A stretch of DNA of 64,000 nt from Carallia brachiata. Taxonomy: Eukaryota > Streptophyta > Magnoliopsida > Malpighiales > Rhizophoraceae. The position numbers were made by a program, and so were the translations under genes. The notes beneath the pieces are model-generated. The model did not search any database, was not told the origin of the DNA, and saw only the letters and a program-made list of their open reading frames with translations. Of this stretch, positions 27,245 to 39,545 are shown one piece after another (position 1 is the first letter of the stretch; each line of letters starts with the position of its first letter). The stretch spans positions 4,281,903 to 4,345,902 of the forward strand of contig JADCRB010000025.1 in NCBI GenBank assembly GCA_021464245.1. Reading direction: 5' to 3'.

Positions 27245-28465
27245 AAATTGTCATTTCATAATTATTAATTCTTTTAATTAGATACTATTAATTTAAAAAT
27301 GATTTTTATAATAATTGAGCTAAATTGAACGGTTAACATACTCCACAATGGTGAAAAAAGATTATCTTGTTTTATTATTTATGATATAAATAATTTTACT
27401 ATTTCTCTATCCTTTTCACTAGAAAAATTAATAGACTGTGAAGTATGTTGTGCAATATAAATAATTTTTTTCATTCTTATAAACTATATATTTCTTTTTT
27501 AACATTAAAACACAAAACCTCCAAAATATATAGAGAAAATTTAAGTCCTTTTAAGGTCACAATTTTCCTATTTCTAATAAAAATAATAATCTTTGGTCCG
27601 CAAGGAATATTTTATAATTAAAAATTTTAGTTTTTAACTTTATGATCTTATATTAATTTTTTTTTATTATGTAACTTACAATTTAATAAACTTTTTCATA
27701 ATAAAAAAAAGGTAAATATATAGATTTCGCTCATCATCTTTAATTTTTTTGAGAATTTTGCCCACAATATTTTTTTACTTTAAATTATACCCTTAACGTT
27801 TCTGCCGTCAATTTTTTTTACCTTTCGCTGTTAGTTTGCCGTTAAATTTAATATTTAACAGTCTAATTATTATCACGTCATCTAATTTAAATAACATGTT
27901 AGAATAAATTGATGATATGACATTTAATAAAGTGATGCTCTGTCATATTTTGTCATTTTCTAGTTAATCCTATTCAAGTATTTGCTTATTATAATGTATA
28001 CAGATAACAGACTTTTTATTTTTATTTTTACTTTTAACTTTAAAAAATCATAAATAACATTTTCTTTTGATTTTTTAAAAGTCACAATATTTGAAAAAAG
28101 AAATTTTAAAAAAATTATTAGATTTTTTTTTTTTTGACATTAAAAAAAAAATATTAGATATTAAGTCATTACTGTATACTCACATAATATTCAAATTAGA
28201 TGACGTGATAATAATTGGACTGTTAAATATTAAATTTAATGACAAACTAATTGTAGAGGGCAAAAAAAGTTGACTATAAAAACGTTAATAACATAATTTA
28301 AAATAAAAAAAGTTATAAAAAAATTCTCAAAAAAAATTAAAGATAATGAACTTAAAAAAAAAATTAGTTTGATTTTTGCCGGTCTAATCCTTTTAACAAT
28401 TCCATTTTAAAAGAGCACAAATCAAAGCATATCCAAACCGAACTCAGTCCAGTTCCAAGTCAAAC
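27245..28465 (+). repeat. Duplicated segment upstream of RPS1, copy 2
   Basis: Partner of 16287-16970 in the same orientation. Homology runs over 27245-27710 and resumes at 28360-28465, ending about 180 bp before the RPS1 start codon. The gap is exactly filled by the foldback element at 27715-28360. The similarity is high for intergenic A+T-rich DNA (for example ACGGTTAACATACTCCACAA in both). Confidence 0.8.
27715..28360. mobile_element. Nested foldback MITE
   Basis: The left arm (TCATCATCTTTAATTTTTTT, then TTAACGTTTCTGCC) and the right arm (AAAAAAAATTAAAGATAATGA, preceded by AAAACGTTAATAAC) are inverted complements. A second inverted pair lies inside: AATTATTATCACGTCATCTA near 27878-27900 against TAGATGACGTGATAATAATT near 28198-28218. 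It interrupts copy 2 of the duplicated segment and is absent from copy 1, which shows that it moved in. A short frame at 28091-28273 inside it is not a gene. Confidence 0.72.
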
Positions 28466-28646
28466 CAAAACCAAGTGGGCCCGGCCTGGGCAATTATGTG
28501 CATATATTCTTGGTTCTAACAGGCCGGTTCTGTCTGGTTCTACCAAGACTGCAAAAACCAGACCAGTTTTAGAGCCAAGAAATTCCGATCTTATCGTAAT
28601 AAGAACGACGCCGAGAAGTCCACGAAGGCGAAAGGAAGAAAGAAAG

Positions 28647-31351
28647 ATGGCATCGTTGTTGGCTCAGCAATTCACAGGACTGCGATGCCCTCCGCTCTCA
28701 ACTTCCTTCCCCAAAGAAAGAGCAAACGCTGCATTCATTGCATCTCCTTCTTCTTCTTCTTCATCAACTTCGAGGCCATCCAGAAAGCCAAACTTTGTAG
28801 TTACTGCGGCCGTGGCTGTGTCAAATGCGCAGACCAGAGAGAGGCAAAAGCTCAAGCAGCTGTTCGAGGAAGCCTACGAGCGCTGTCGTACTGCTCCCAT
28901 GGAAGGCGTTTCTTTTACCGTCGAAGATTTCCACGCTGCTCTTGATAAGTATGACTTCAATTCTGAAGTCGGAACTAAGGTTCGTTTACCCATTTCCCTT
29001 CCTCTCTTTTTCTTCTTTTTGATTATTTTGGATTTTCTCTATAGTTAGATCCTTTCTTTAAAATTTTTTTTAAGAGAACCAAAAAAAAAAACAAGAAAGA
29101 TTGTATGTGGTTAAATTGAGATTGGAAATGGTCAGGGCTTTATTTATTTAATTATTTTTTTTTTATGAGAGTGATCTTGGGGGACGAAATATCTGCGAAT
29201 TGCATTATACTGGCCTTTGGTCTCTTATTCTTGAAGTGGGTATCAATCAAATTTGAAGATTTATTGGCTGTAAATCGTACTCGAAAGCGGAATGGAAATC
29301 TCCATGAACGGGGTTCTGGTAATTGAGTTTCTTACATTGTGCACTCGTATGTTGCAGTGTTCTTGGTGACCTGAATGCTGATTTTGTCGTTCGATTTTGA
29401 AATTTTGTTTAAAATTGGTATGAATTTGTTGATGGATATTCTTCAGTCTGGATGTTTTGATGTATATTAGGAGGGAATTTTGGTGATTTTGATTGTCATT
29501 GTGTGTGTATATATGATCAGGTAAAAGGAACTGTTTTTATGACCGATGCAAATGGAGCATATGTTGACACCTGTGCAAAATCATCTGCATATTTGCCAGT
29601 CCAAGAAGCATGCATTCACAAGATAAAACACGTGGAAGAAGCAGGTATAGTTCCTGGTGTGAGAGAAGAGTTTGTCATTGTTGGTGAAAACGAAGCTGAT
29701 GATAGTTTGATCTTGAGCTTAAAGCTAATCCAGTATGACCTAGCCTGGGAAAGGTGTAGGCAGCTTCAAGCTGAGGATGTCATTGTCAAGGGTAAGGTGA
29801 GTAGTTTATGCACTTTGAAATATATAATCTATGAGATATGCTTATTGAAATTAATCCTAATTCTTCATTTTCTTCAATGGAAATATATATGCAGATTGTT
29901 GCTGCAAATAAAGGTGGAGTGGTTGCATTGGTGGAGGGGCTTCGAGGATTTGTTCCCTTTTCACAAATATCATCAGTTAATTCTAAAACCTGGCTACAAT
30001 TTTGTTTCTATCTATTGTTTGCTTATCATTTACTGTTCATGTGTTCAGAAATCCACTGCAGAAGAACTTCTTGATAAGGAGCTTCCACTGAAGTTTGTTG
30101 ACGTTGACGAGGAACAGTCTAGACTTGTCCTCAGCAACCGCAAGGCCATGGCCGACAGTCAGGCACAGCTTGGTATTGGCTCGGTTGTCATTGGAACTGT
30201 TCAGAGTCTGAAACCGTATGGTGCCTTTATTGATATTGGTGGAATCAATGGCCTTCTTCATGTCAGCCAAATAAGTCATGATCGTGTATCTGATATCGCA
30301 ACGGTTCTTCAACCTGGTGATACTCTCAAGGTCAGTTAGTTAATTACTGACAATATCTGCTGCTCCAGAGAAAACATCTTCTGACATTATGTATGGTTAA
30401 GTGTGGTTAACTTTCAATTGTGCAGGTCATGATTTTGAGCCATGACCGCGAGAGGGGTCGAGTAAGTCTTTCAACAAAGAAGTTAGAACCAACTCCTGGT
30501 GATATGATTCGCAATCCGAAGCTTGTCTTTGAGAAGGTAATTCCCGACTATTGCGTAACAATTAAGTGATCAGTGAAGGTCGGCCTTGGTCTGATGCTTT
30601 GTTCCCCTTTACGAGTATATGAATGTGTTTTAGTGGATTAAGATTTCACTTAGTATTGGACAATAACTCTTGTTGCTCCTTCATATCTTTTATGCTTTAT
30701 GATATATTCCTGCCTGCATCTTATTTGGACAGGCTGAGGAGATGGCCCAGTCATTCAGACAGAGAATTGCTCAAGCAGAAGCTATGGCTCGTGCAGATAT
30801 GTTGAGATTCCAGCCTGAGGTACGTTCTCAGTCATTATTCTAATTGGAATTTAAATGACAGTACCAAAAGAAGCAATAACAAGAAAGCAAGCAGGAAAGA
30901 TTTTTTCTTTTTCATTTCTCTTCAATTCTACATAGACTAAATGAGAGAAACTTGAGTTCTGTTGTCATTTTTCTTGCTAATGAAGAGCATTGAAGCCTGA
31001 CTTATGGTCTAGATTGTTTTGGTCGGTTAGATAGGTCATTTTATTTTCAGGGCATGCATTAGAGATAGATCCCATGGACTGCTGGTCATGGATTATGGTT
31101 GACTGCTTGGTAATAGATAGGCCTGATTGTCCACGAGAATATCTGATATCATTCGGTTGCATCTTGGACACTTATTGGACTAATAAGCTTGAGAGAAATT
31201 CTCATCCTGTTCGAATCACTAAACGTGTGTTTAACCTTTTCAACAGGGTGGACTAACTCTCAGCCCAGACGGAATCTTAGGCCCACTTACTTCAGAGATG
31301 CCGGCGGAAGGCTTAGACCTCACCGACGTTCTCCTAGCAGAGGGATCATGA
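28647..31351 (+). CDS. RPS1: 30S ribosomal protein S1, chloroplastic
   Basis: Plastid small-subunit protein S1, an mRNA-binding S1-repeat protein needed for chloroplast translation. Seven exons: 28647-28979, 29521-29796, 29895-29975, 30049-30330, 30426-30536, 30733-30819 and 31247-31351. All have GT-AG introns falling between codons (phase 0 throughout), giving 424 residues against about 411-416 in spinach and Arabidopsis. Residues 1 to about 45 are Ser/Ala rich with few acids, ending near [10 protein letters not shown], as expected for a chloroplast transit peptide. Three S1 domains follow: one starting at [16 protein letters not shown] (112), one around [15 protein letters not shown] (200), and a third, best conserved, from about 266 ([20 protein letters not shown] ... 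LLHVSQIS ... [16 protein letters not shown]). The C-terminus is acidic and low in complexity and ends LLAEGS. It lies convergent with the NEMF-like gene, with only 523 bp between stop codons. Confidence 0.97.
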
Positions 31352-31874
31352 TTAAGTTTCAAGGCTTTTGCCCTGTTTTTGATATTGGTCATATAAATTA
31401 TGAAAATGGGTTCGTTCTGATTCTACCGTCGTCCGTGCGTGAGCCTTAAATTGTGTTAAACAACGGGTTTGAACCCATGGATTCGCAATGACCACTGTTC
31501 AGCAGATCCAGGATGTTGGTATAATTTGCTCTTCTCAATTTCATTTTCAACCCAACATCAAATTTCCAAATGAATAGTGTGTGTTACACGAGGCAAATAT
31601 TTAAACCCGAAAACAAGGAAGAAAAATTTTCAGCAATAGCAACAACATCAACAACGCATTGTCTGCTGATGTCAGGTAGCCATTTGACCAAATCAAAAAT
31701 ATGGTTATGCCAATGGATGAACATCCTCAATAACACTAACATAAAAAACCTTGTTCTACAACTGTTATAAATGCAGATGGCAAAGTTGTCTTCTCCAATC
31801 TGCACGGTATATGCAGGAGACAGCCTTGCCACAAACAAACCAGCTTTGCTGTCATCATCTTCCAACCTAGCTCG
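31352..31874. other. Short convergent intergenic (RPS1 / NEMF-like)
   Basis: 523 bp between the stop codons of two convergent genes. Both 3' UTRs must end here, so transcripts may overlap tail to tail. No further coding content seen. Confidence 0.7.
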
Positions 31875-34800
31875 CTAGCCCTCCTCTTTTGCACTCTTTT
31901 TCTTGCCTTTTTTTTGCTTCTGCTTCAATTGTGAAAGGCCTGCAGCAGTAATCTTCACGTTGCCAATGATTGCAGCCACTAGCTCAGGTTCTGTACATGC
32001 CTTCATCAATTCTTTCTCTCTCGCAGAGGCTTCTGGCATGTGGCTAAACAAGTTCATGGCAGTTTTCGCCGCTGAAGAGGGGGAAAGAAAACCATAAGTC
32101 ACAATTACGACTAAAAATTAGTAAAGTTGGAGTTTCCCAACAGCTAACTGCGTAATGCATAAAGAAGCATCCACGGGTTCATGTTAATTCTGTATCCAAA
32201 GAGAAGTACAACAGCCAGAATGGCCATTGCCCCAAAGAAGATAGAAATTTCCCTATGCAAAGGGCAAAAAAATAATCATACCTTTGCCTTTCTTTGCAGG
32301 GCCAGGGATTATCTTTACGCGGTATTTGTATGACTGCACTGCACTGTAAGGACCACAGACCGGCACCGCATACAAAAGAATGTCACTAGGCAAAGGAACT
32401 CCAGTCAAGTAATCCAGCTCATTCAGTTTTTCTTTTTCTTCTTCACCTATCTCATGAACATCCTCCTCCTCCATGGCTACCCTGTCTGCCCCTGATGTTG
32501 TGTCATTAGAACTGGCATGAGAGTTATCTACAACATTTTCATGGCTATTTGAATTATCATCTGGATGTTCAGGACAATCCCGAGAAAGGTGGCCTGGCTT
32601 TTTGCATTTATAACATACTTTTGGAGCATCTTCAACACCTGCTGGATTGAAAATAAGAAGCAAGAGCATGTAGCACAAGTTAAAAGCTTATCCCACATAA
32701 AAGTGCTCCTACATAGGGATTGCTCACGTTAGAGAAGAACGATACCTAATAGTTCATGGTTAAGAACATAAACAGATTTGTAACTAAAATAAATAGCTGA
32801 ACAATTAGAATACTTACTGCTAACAGGTGCCTTCTCTTTGCCAGTAGTAGCATTTCCATTCTGCATCTCTTGATCATTCTTACGTATATTTCCAGCAGAC
32901 TGAAGATTGACATCCATTAACAGTGGCAGAGATATTAGGAGATCACCAAAATAAAATAATTACTAGTTTTGGCAACATATTAAATTGGAAAAATCTTTAA
33001 CCACTCACGTTGCTTTTCATTTTTGGGATGAAAGGAGCTAAAATCTCATATTTTTCACCCCCAACAAAAAGCCACAAAATTTGTGTACAAGTTAAAGAAG
33101 AACGTAGAAAAAGAAAAATTTTAAGGAATAGAAGTCAAATGTGTAAGGAAGCTATTGCATGCAGCAGTGCTAAATAATACAAGTGAAAGGTGAAAAATAT
33201 TATACGCACAGCCAGCAAAGCCATCCGAATGTTCCTCTCTTCCTCATCTTGATTGGCGTACTTCTCCTTCATTTTCTTCAGTTTACTCCTTTGCCCACGG
33301 CTAATTTTGCCACCACTGGGCTTACTATTTTGATTATTCTTTTCAGGTTGACCAACAGAAATATCATCTACTTTTGAATCTTCCTTTTCCTGCTCCATGT
33401 TTCCATCTGCAATACCAATACTATGACCTTTCTTGAGCTTTCTTCTTTCAGCTTTTGAAATACAAGGTTTATCTCTCACAATTGCTTTCTTTTCTTCATG
33501 ATGGTGTTCAGTCAAATCATTCAGAGACATCTCAACTCCATAGTTTTTACCCGATACAGCAGCAGGCCCAAGCTCAAGGGCTCTATCAATAAGATCTTCA
33601 AGTCGTGGGGTAACAACTGAACCAACACCATTTTCAACCATACCAGATATGTCATCATTGTCACCATTCAAGGCAGTCCCGTTTTGGATGAGAGGCTTGC
33701 TCGAATCAGAAACTTTACTATTGGAGGCGATCAGGTCATGAGAAACGCTTTCCGATTCTAAAACTGTATTTTTGCCTATGACTTCATTCTCCGACTCGGA
33801 GTCAGAAATTTCTTTGAGAGGCTCACTTTCTTCAACATCATTTATTCCTTCCTCATCACCCCTTACCTTCCTTTCATTTAAATGTGATCCCAAAGAGCTT
33901 TCATCCAAGCGAAATAACAACCCAAAGCCCATTATTAGAGGATGTGGGGGAAGGAAGTTCTTCTTCCCACGAATCATGAAACTCCCTACTGTAAGATATT
34001 CTCCTGTGGGAGCTGTTTTACTGACTTGGTGAGGATGAACCCACCAAGCGCTCGTAACTATCTTCGAATCCCATGCCTGGCTGTGGCAGACCTGTACAGA
34101 TAAAATTATGAAGTTAAACCATCCTGTATATATTCTAATTCATCTATGCCAGCAAAACATGAGATAAAAGAAGCATGAAAAAAAATAATAACTTACCGTA
34201 AAACATCCAGCTTGGTTCAAAGTAAGAGGTGGTACAGGTTGTTCAGGCCTGTGATTCTTGATCACAGTGCTCGAAGCTCCATGCAGGTCTGCATGGACAT
34301 ACCTGTTACAAAATTTTGATGAGAACTATTACTTAAGGATCATATTAAAAAGAAGTCCTACAGTGTAGACCAGGTACAGATCATACAATAAGAGACTTAC
34401 AGATCTCCTTTTGACATATAACGCTTGACTATCATTTCATTCTGTTGCGCATCACGTCCACTTATCACCAAATAATTCTCGCTGGTTATAAACCAATTAA
34501 ATTTCTCAAACCAGTGAACTTTCCGCATGTGTGAAATGGTAGCAACTGATCTTTCCTGCACGTTCCAGAACAGAAAGAATTCAAGTAGGCTGTGAGCAAC
34601 TATATTGAAATTGAGGTGCACTGAGCTTGTGAAACCAAGGAGAAACTAATTCTCAGGGCAAGTCCAAGTTAAAGAACACAAATCTTACTTGGCAGAACAT
34701 ACTTATCTGTCTTAACAAACAAACAGTGCCCATCCAAAGAAAATAAATTCAAGCTAGCCAACAAGTCATTAATATATCACACTTCATCCTATTCCAGTAG

Positions 34801-37800
34801 AAATTCTTTTTGAAACTTGAAATGCTAATCTTCTAGTAACCCAAGTCCCACAGGCAACTTAATTGAATAGAAGGGAGGATTGGAGGAACTTTCAGCAGGC
34901 CATGTTTTCAACATTGCTAAATGCGCAACTAGAGCTACCTGTGAAAGCTGGAGACGAGTTTTCCTCTCAGCTGCTTTAAAAGCTTTTTCATGAGCTGTAA
35001 CAGTCTTTTCCTGCTTGATCTCCTGCCTTTTTTTCAGTTCATACCACCTCCGAGCATTGGCATGCGCTGAAAGTGCTAAATCAACCTCAACCTATGAGTA
35101 GAAACTGATTAACGACAAGTAAAGAATGCTTTAAGTTGCATCTCCTCACCATTTATCTAGAAAAAATGAGAACCCAAACCAAAGCATGCATCAACCAAGA
35201 AGAGAATGGACGTCATAAAGGAAGCATGACAATGATGAAAGCCAATTTAACAAAAAAAATAAGATAGAATCAATGATATGAAAGCTTACAGTCTAATCAG
35301 CCTAAACAATAGTATAAAAGCAAAATTGTAATTAAAATTTCTTGGCATTCTATTACTCGTCAATCCACCGGAAAAAATTGCATCACCTCGAAATTACCAC
35401 AAGTAGATGCCTTAAGAAACGAAATAAAACTCCTCATGAGACGCCAGGTACGTGCCCCAAATTTTAGTAAAGCACATAGCAAATGCAAAGCATTCAGATT
35501 TTTTGATCCACTTTTAGCACGAACACAAGTTCTAATCAAAACTCAGGTCACACCTTATCTGCTGGTAGTGTCTTCTCATCATCCTCCATTTCATCAAGAT
35601 TGTTGCTCAACAACAATGTCATGCAATTTCTTTCAAGATGAAGCCTGTCAATTAGGCCAGCCACAGGGTTTCCCAACTTCTTCTCTTCCTTCACCATGCG
35701 AGCAAGATCCTCCCAACTCATCCCCTTTGCCAGAGCTACACGAACAGCTAATATAGCAGCATCCACATCTTCTAAGTTGTATTCTACCAATTCTGCCATT
35801 CTAACACAGTGATCAACTTCTTTACTTAGTGTTTGCACACGATTTCCCTGTAGCATAGAATTAAACAGGTTATCACTAGAAAATTAGTCATCAAAATATT
35901 AGTGACCAACATAGAAGATAAACTCTGCAGATAGAATTATCTATGACACTCAACATATTTAGGCTATGTTCGTATAAGAGAATGCTGGGTAATGATTTGG
36001 AGATTACTGACATCTTGAGAATTTTATAATGAAGGCAGTAAAAAAATGATTATGCAACAATTTGTTTACAACAAGCTTTAAGATTATAGAGATTACTAGT
36101 TCAACAAAGAGATATATACTTGCCTCAGAAGAGGCACTTCATACATGGTCATCACCATAACATAATCTCAAGGCATGAACCTTGATCAAAGGAGCACTGA
36201 ATTAGCATCAAAACTCATAAAAAACAAACAAAGGAGTGTTGGGCAGGCCTTGATGTATGCTTATTATTAAGCATTATACAAACCACTAAATGATTAATAA
36301 CTAATATTAAATAATAAATTACATAGGCAACTTCACAAGCTAAAAACTAAAATCCACCAATTCAATATCATGGAAAAAAGCAACAAAAGGACATGGAAAT
36401 TAAGAAAAGATTAGCAATTGTTTAGTTATCGCAAAATTCATTAAAGACTCTTAATAGTATCTATTATCACTACAGTACATCAAGTGAATTAGGAGACCTG
36501 ATCCAAGCGAATTTTATTCAATTTCTGAACAGCAACACCCTCTTTTGATTTCTGCTGTTGTTCTGCCCTTTGACTCTCGATTTTACTGTAAAACTCATCT
36601 AAAGCTCCATCAAATGTACCAAAATTCATATACTCCCTCATTTTAAACTGGTTCAGTAATAGAGGGCAAAATTCATCATACACCTGCAAAGGAAAACAAC
36701 ATTATGTTGAGTAAAAAGAAACTGGATTGGCCGTACACTAAGTTATTTCTTTATATATATTTATATATATATTTTTTTTTTTTGGGGGAGGGGGAAGGAG
36801 AATGTATCATTAGCATCTTTTTTTTTTTTTGTTAAAGAAAACTTATATCATAATAATAACCTGGCCAGAACCTCCCGAATCAGATGGAGGAGTGTCCTTG
36901 CTGGTACTTTTATTCTGCATCAAAATGTATCCCTCGGGTACTTTGTCTCCCGAAATAACATCCTGAAGCCAATCTTCAAATTTTGAGACTGCTTGAGCCA
37001 AAACAGATATTGCGTCATTATCTAACTTGCTACTTTTCGACAATTTAGTACTTGGCGCTAGTCCAGCATCCAAGATTATATGTTCAGAAAGTGCGGGGCC
37101 ATAGCCCAATGCCTCCCCAAGAACAGTCTTCAAAGTCACCTGCTTAGAACGGTTTCCATCACTGGCAGTTTTATTTGATTCGGAAGGCTTCGCACCCTTA
37201 TGTTTACCCTGTTTTTCTTTTTTAGACTTCTCAGGCACATTATTTTCTTCCACATTGGCTTTAACAGGTTCACTATCTTCAGGTTCCTTCACGGATGCAA
37301 AGGCCTCCTCCAACTTTGCAGCAGTTGTTTGCTCAAAAACTCGGCAGAATTCTGTAGGATACCGATGCCTTGACATTATTGCAAATCCTTTATCATCATC
37401 CCTATTATTCATATCTTGCCATCAGTCAACCAACCATTGTGTGATTAAATTTAGAACTATAACCTTAAGAAATCACAGTCCACATCTCAAAAATTATATA
37501 TTTGTCGCTGAAAACAGACAGAAACAATTGAAGTAAAATGTAAAAAAAAATTAAAAAAAAAAAAAAACCCAACCTATGTGACCGAAGAAGTGTCAAAACT
37601 GTAAACTCAGAATCAGTGAGGAGAATGTTTCCTTGAGCATACAGCTCCAGAATGACATAGTGAGCATTAGCACCAAGACCAAATTGGAAGAGAATTATCT
37701 GAAGAATTTATTCCAAAACACCCATCACTCAACAAACAAATAGCAGACAGCGTAAGTTAAAAATAAAATAACAATAATAAATAAATAAATAAATACCCTA

Positions 37801-38548
37801 TCATATCCAAGCTGCCGGACATCCTCAAGCCTTCTAGTACGTATATGCTTTCTTAATTTCAACGTAAACCCAGAAGGAGTATTATTTTTGTCCCTGTCAA
37901 CCCAAGTTCATATAAATCAATCATCACACTACCTTTTTTTTATTAAAAAAAAAGTTCTTCAAAAAATTAAGAAAAAATTTTATTTCCTTATCTGAAGTAA
38001 AAAGAAGGAAAAAGAAAAAAAAAAAAAAAAAGCAAAGAGATTGATGTCAAAGAAATTAACTACCGAATATAGGCAGTGGTGTGCAAACGGACACCACTTT
38101 CCATCAACAACAAGACCTTCTCGCTTTCGCCAGACTCGGTTACTCCACTGCTATTCATTAACTTGAATACGTATGTCTGTTCGTTCATCAGAACACCCAA
38201 AAAAAAAAAAACAAACAAACAAAAATCAGAAAAAGAAAAGAATTTAGCGAGCAATCAAACAATCAATCAATTACCGAGGAAAAAAAATTAAATCAATGAG
38301 AACAGTCAAAAAATAAAAATAAAAAAAAAGAATGGTAATTGGTAATGAAACGATTAGGGAGCTGATCAATTATGAATCAGTAAAGAGGGGAAAGCTAAGA
38401 GAAAAAAAAAAAAAAAAAGAGAAAAAGAAGAGAGAGAAAGAACCTTGGGGGTGAGGTCGTAGACATTGGAGCAACGCATGCCGATCAGCCTCCGCAGGCA
38501 CTTAACCTCCGCCGCCACATCGGCCGTGTTCATCCGCACCTTCACCAT
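31875..38548 (-). CDS. NEMF/Rqc2-like ribosome quality-control factor with CCHC zinc knuckle
   Basis: Homologue of NEMF/Rqc2/Tae2, which binds stalled 60S-peptidyl-tRNA complexes, recruits the Ltn1 ligase and adds C-terminal tails; cytosolic. Fourteen exons: 38548-38444, 38176-38064, 37893-37797, 37698-37574, 37401-36861, 36683-36498, 35847-35554, 35091-34939, 34555-34401, 34302-34197, 34091-33210, 32899-32818, 32641-32282 and 32071-31875. All are GT-AG with matching phases, giving 1131 residues. The start [20 protein letters not shown] and the FbpA-like NFACT-N region include GYDRIILFQFG (Asp104/Arg105, the DR pair linked to tailing). Coiled-coil Glu/Lys-rich stretches follow (about 370-540), then NFACT-R ([32 protein letters not shown], about 540-690) and a long acidic/basic linker. 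A CCHC knuckle follows (Cys956, Cys959, His964, Cys969), then the NFACT-C end ([20 protein letters not shown]). From memory, Arabidopsis At5g49930 (EMB1441) is the counterpart and is likewise annotated as zinc-knuckle. Confidence 0.95.
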
Positions 38549-38588
38549 CTTCTTCTTCTTCTTCTTGTTCTCAGTTTTCTACGACCTT

Positions 38589-38616
38589 TCTCTTTCTCTC
38601 TCTCTCTCTCTCTCTC
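38589..38616. repeat. CT microsatellite in the NEMF-like leader
   Basis: About thirteen CT units read on the plus strand, hence GA repeats in the leader of the minus-strand gene, 40 bp upstream of its start codon. GA/CT tracts are common in plant 5' leaders and core promoters and can bind BPC-type GAGA factors. Function here is inferred. Confidence 0.6.
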
Positions 38617-39462
38617 GCTCTGTGGTGTGTTGAGCTCCGTGCAATCAATCAACCAACCAACCAACGGAGACGATGAAAGAAACTAATGCTTGTTTGCAAT
38701 GCAATTATATAAACCCCCTCCCAAGTCGCGCCGACCTGTTTGTTGCCTTTGTTTCTCACAACGGCGTCGGTTTAGTCTTTTGTGCTTTCAAAGGAAAAAA
38801 AAAAAAACGAAATAGTTAAAAAATGTAAACATAGCCAAAAGAAGGAGAATAACTAGAAGTCTGAAAGCATAGACTCTAAGACCGACATTTAAAATATTAT
38901 GGTGGTTAAAATTAAATTTTTTTAAAAAAATTAATTTTTAATTTTAAAAAAAAAAGAGATTATAAGAAAACAAAAACTACCCCATTAAAAAATTAATAGT
39001 TCAACAAACTTCCGATAATAAAATGACTAAATTAACCGCCCATAAATTTCCTTGATGACAATTCACATACTATGTTTTTGGGTCAAGGGTTCAAGGGCCG
39101 GTATAACAAAACCGAAAAAAAAAAAAACAAAAGGGGGAAATTAGACATGACTCAAAGAAGAGTTTGGTCAGCCGTTTGTCTGATCACTCAGTTAGTTGTT
39201 AAACTACAAGATCAATTTTTCTAAAAAATAAATAAAATTTCATAATATATAAAAATAAAATTTAAACATATGTTTATATATGAAAACATAGCAAAATGAT
39301 ATAGTCATATATAATTTTTAAAAATTAAAAAATTTGTAACAACTCATCCCATTCACTAGTTCTATCTTAAGTTTCGTTAACACGGACACGAAAACAAACA
39401 CAAACACAATAACACATCAATTTTAAAAAAATTAGAACACAGACACGACATAAAATATGATT

Positions 39463-39545
39463 ATATATATATATATATAGACGATGACGTACACACATAA
39501 ATATTAACTCTATATATATATATATACAGACGATGACGTATACAT
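39463..39545. repeat. Short duplicated TA-rich unit
   Basis: (TA)n followed by GACGATGACGTACACACATA occurs once, and (TA)n followed by GACGATGACGTATACATATA occurs about 59 bp later. Two copies of a unit that includes its own TA microsatellite; intergenic. Confidence 0.75.

Larger units (their letters stand above)
23656..28646. other. Gene-poor region upstream of RPS1
   Basis: A+T-rich DNA with no recognised gene. It contains a hairpin (25312-25475), an ATT trinucleotide repeat (25912-25951), copy 2 of the duplicated upstream segment (from 27245), and a nested foldback element (27715-28360). The last 280 bp before the RPS1 start (28366-28646) are less A+T rich and should contain its promoter and leader. 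Frames at 25099-25332 and 25754-26172 have no family resemblance and are probably chance. Confidence 0.5.

Noticed and set aside
32253..32678. CCHC zinc knuckle as a retroviral gag (nucleocapsid) remnant
   Set aside because: The exon joins in phase with NEMF-like exons on both sides and continues into the NFACT-C end. Plant NEMF homologues are annotated with this knuckle, so it belongs to the gene.
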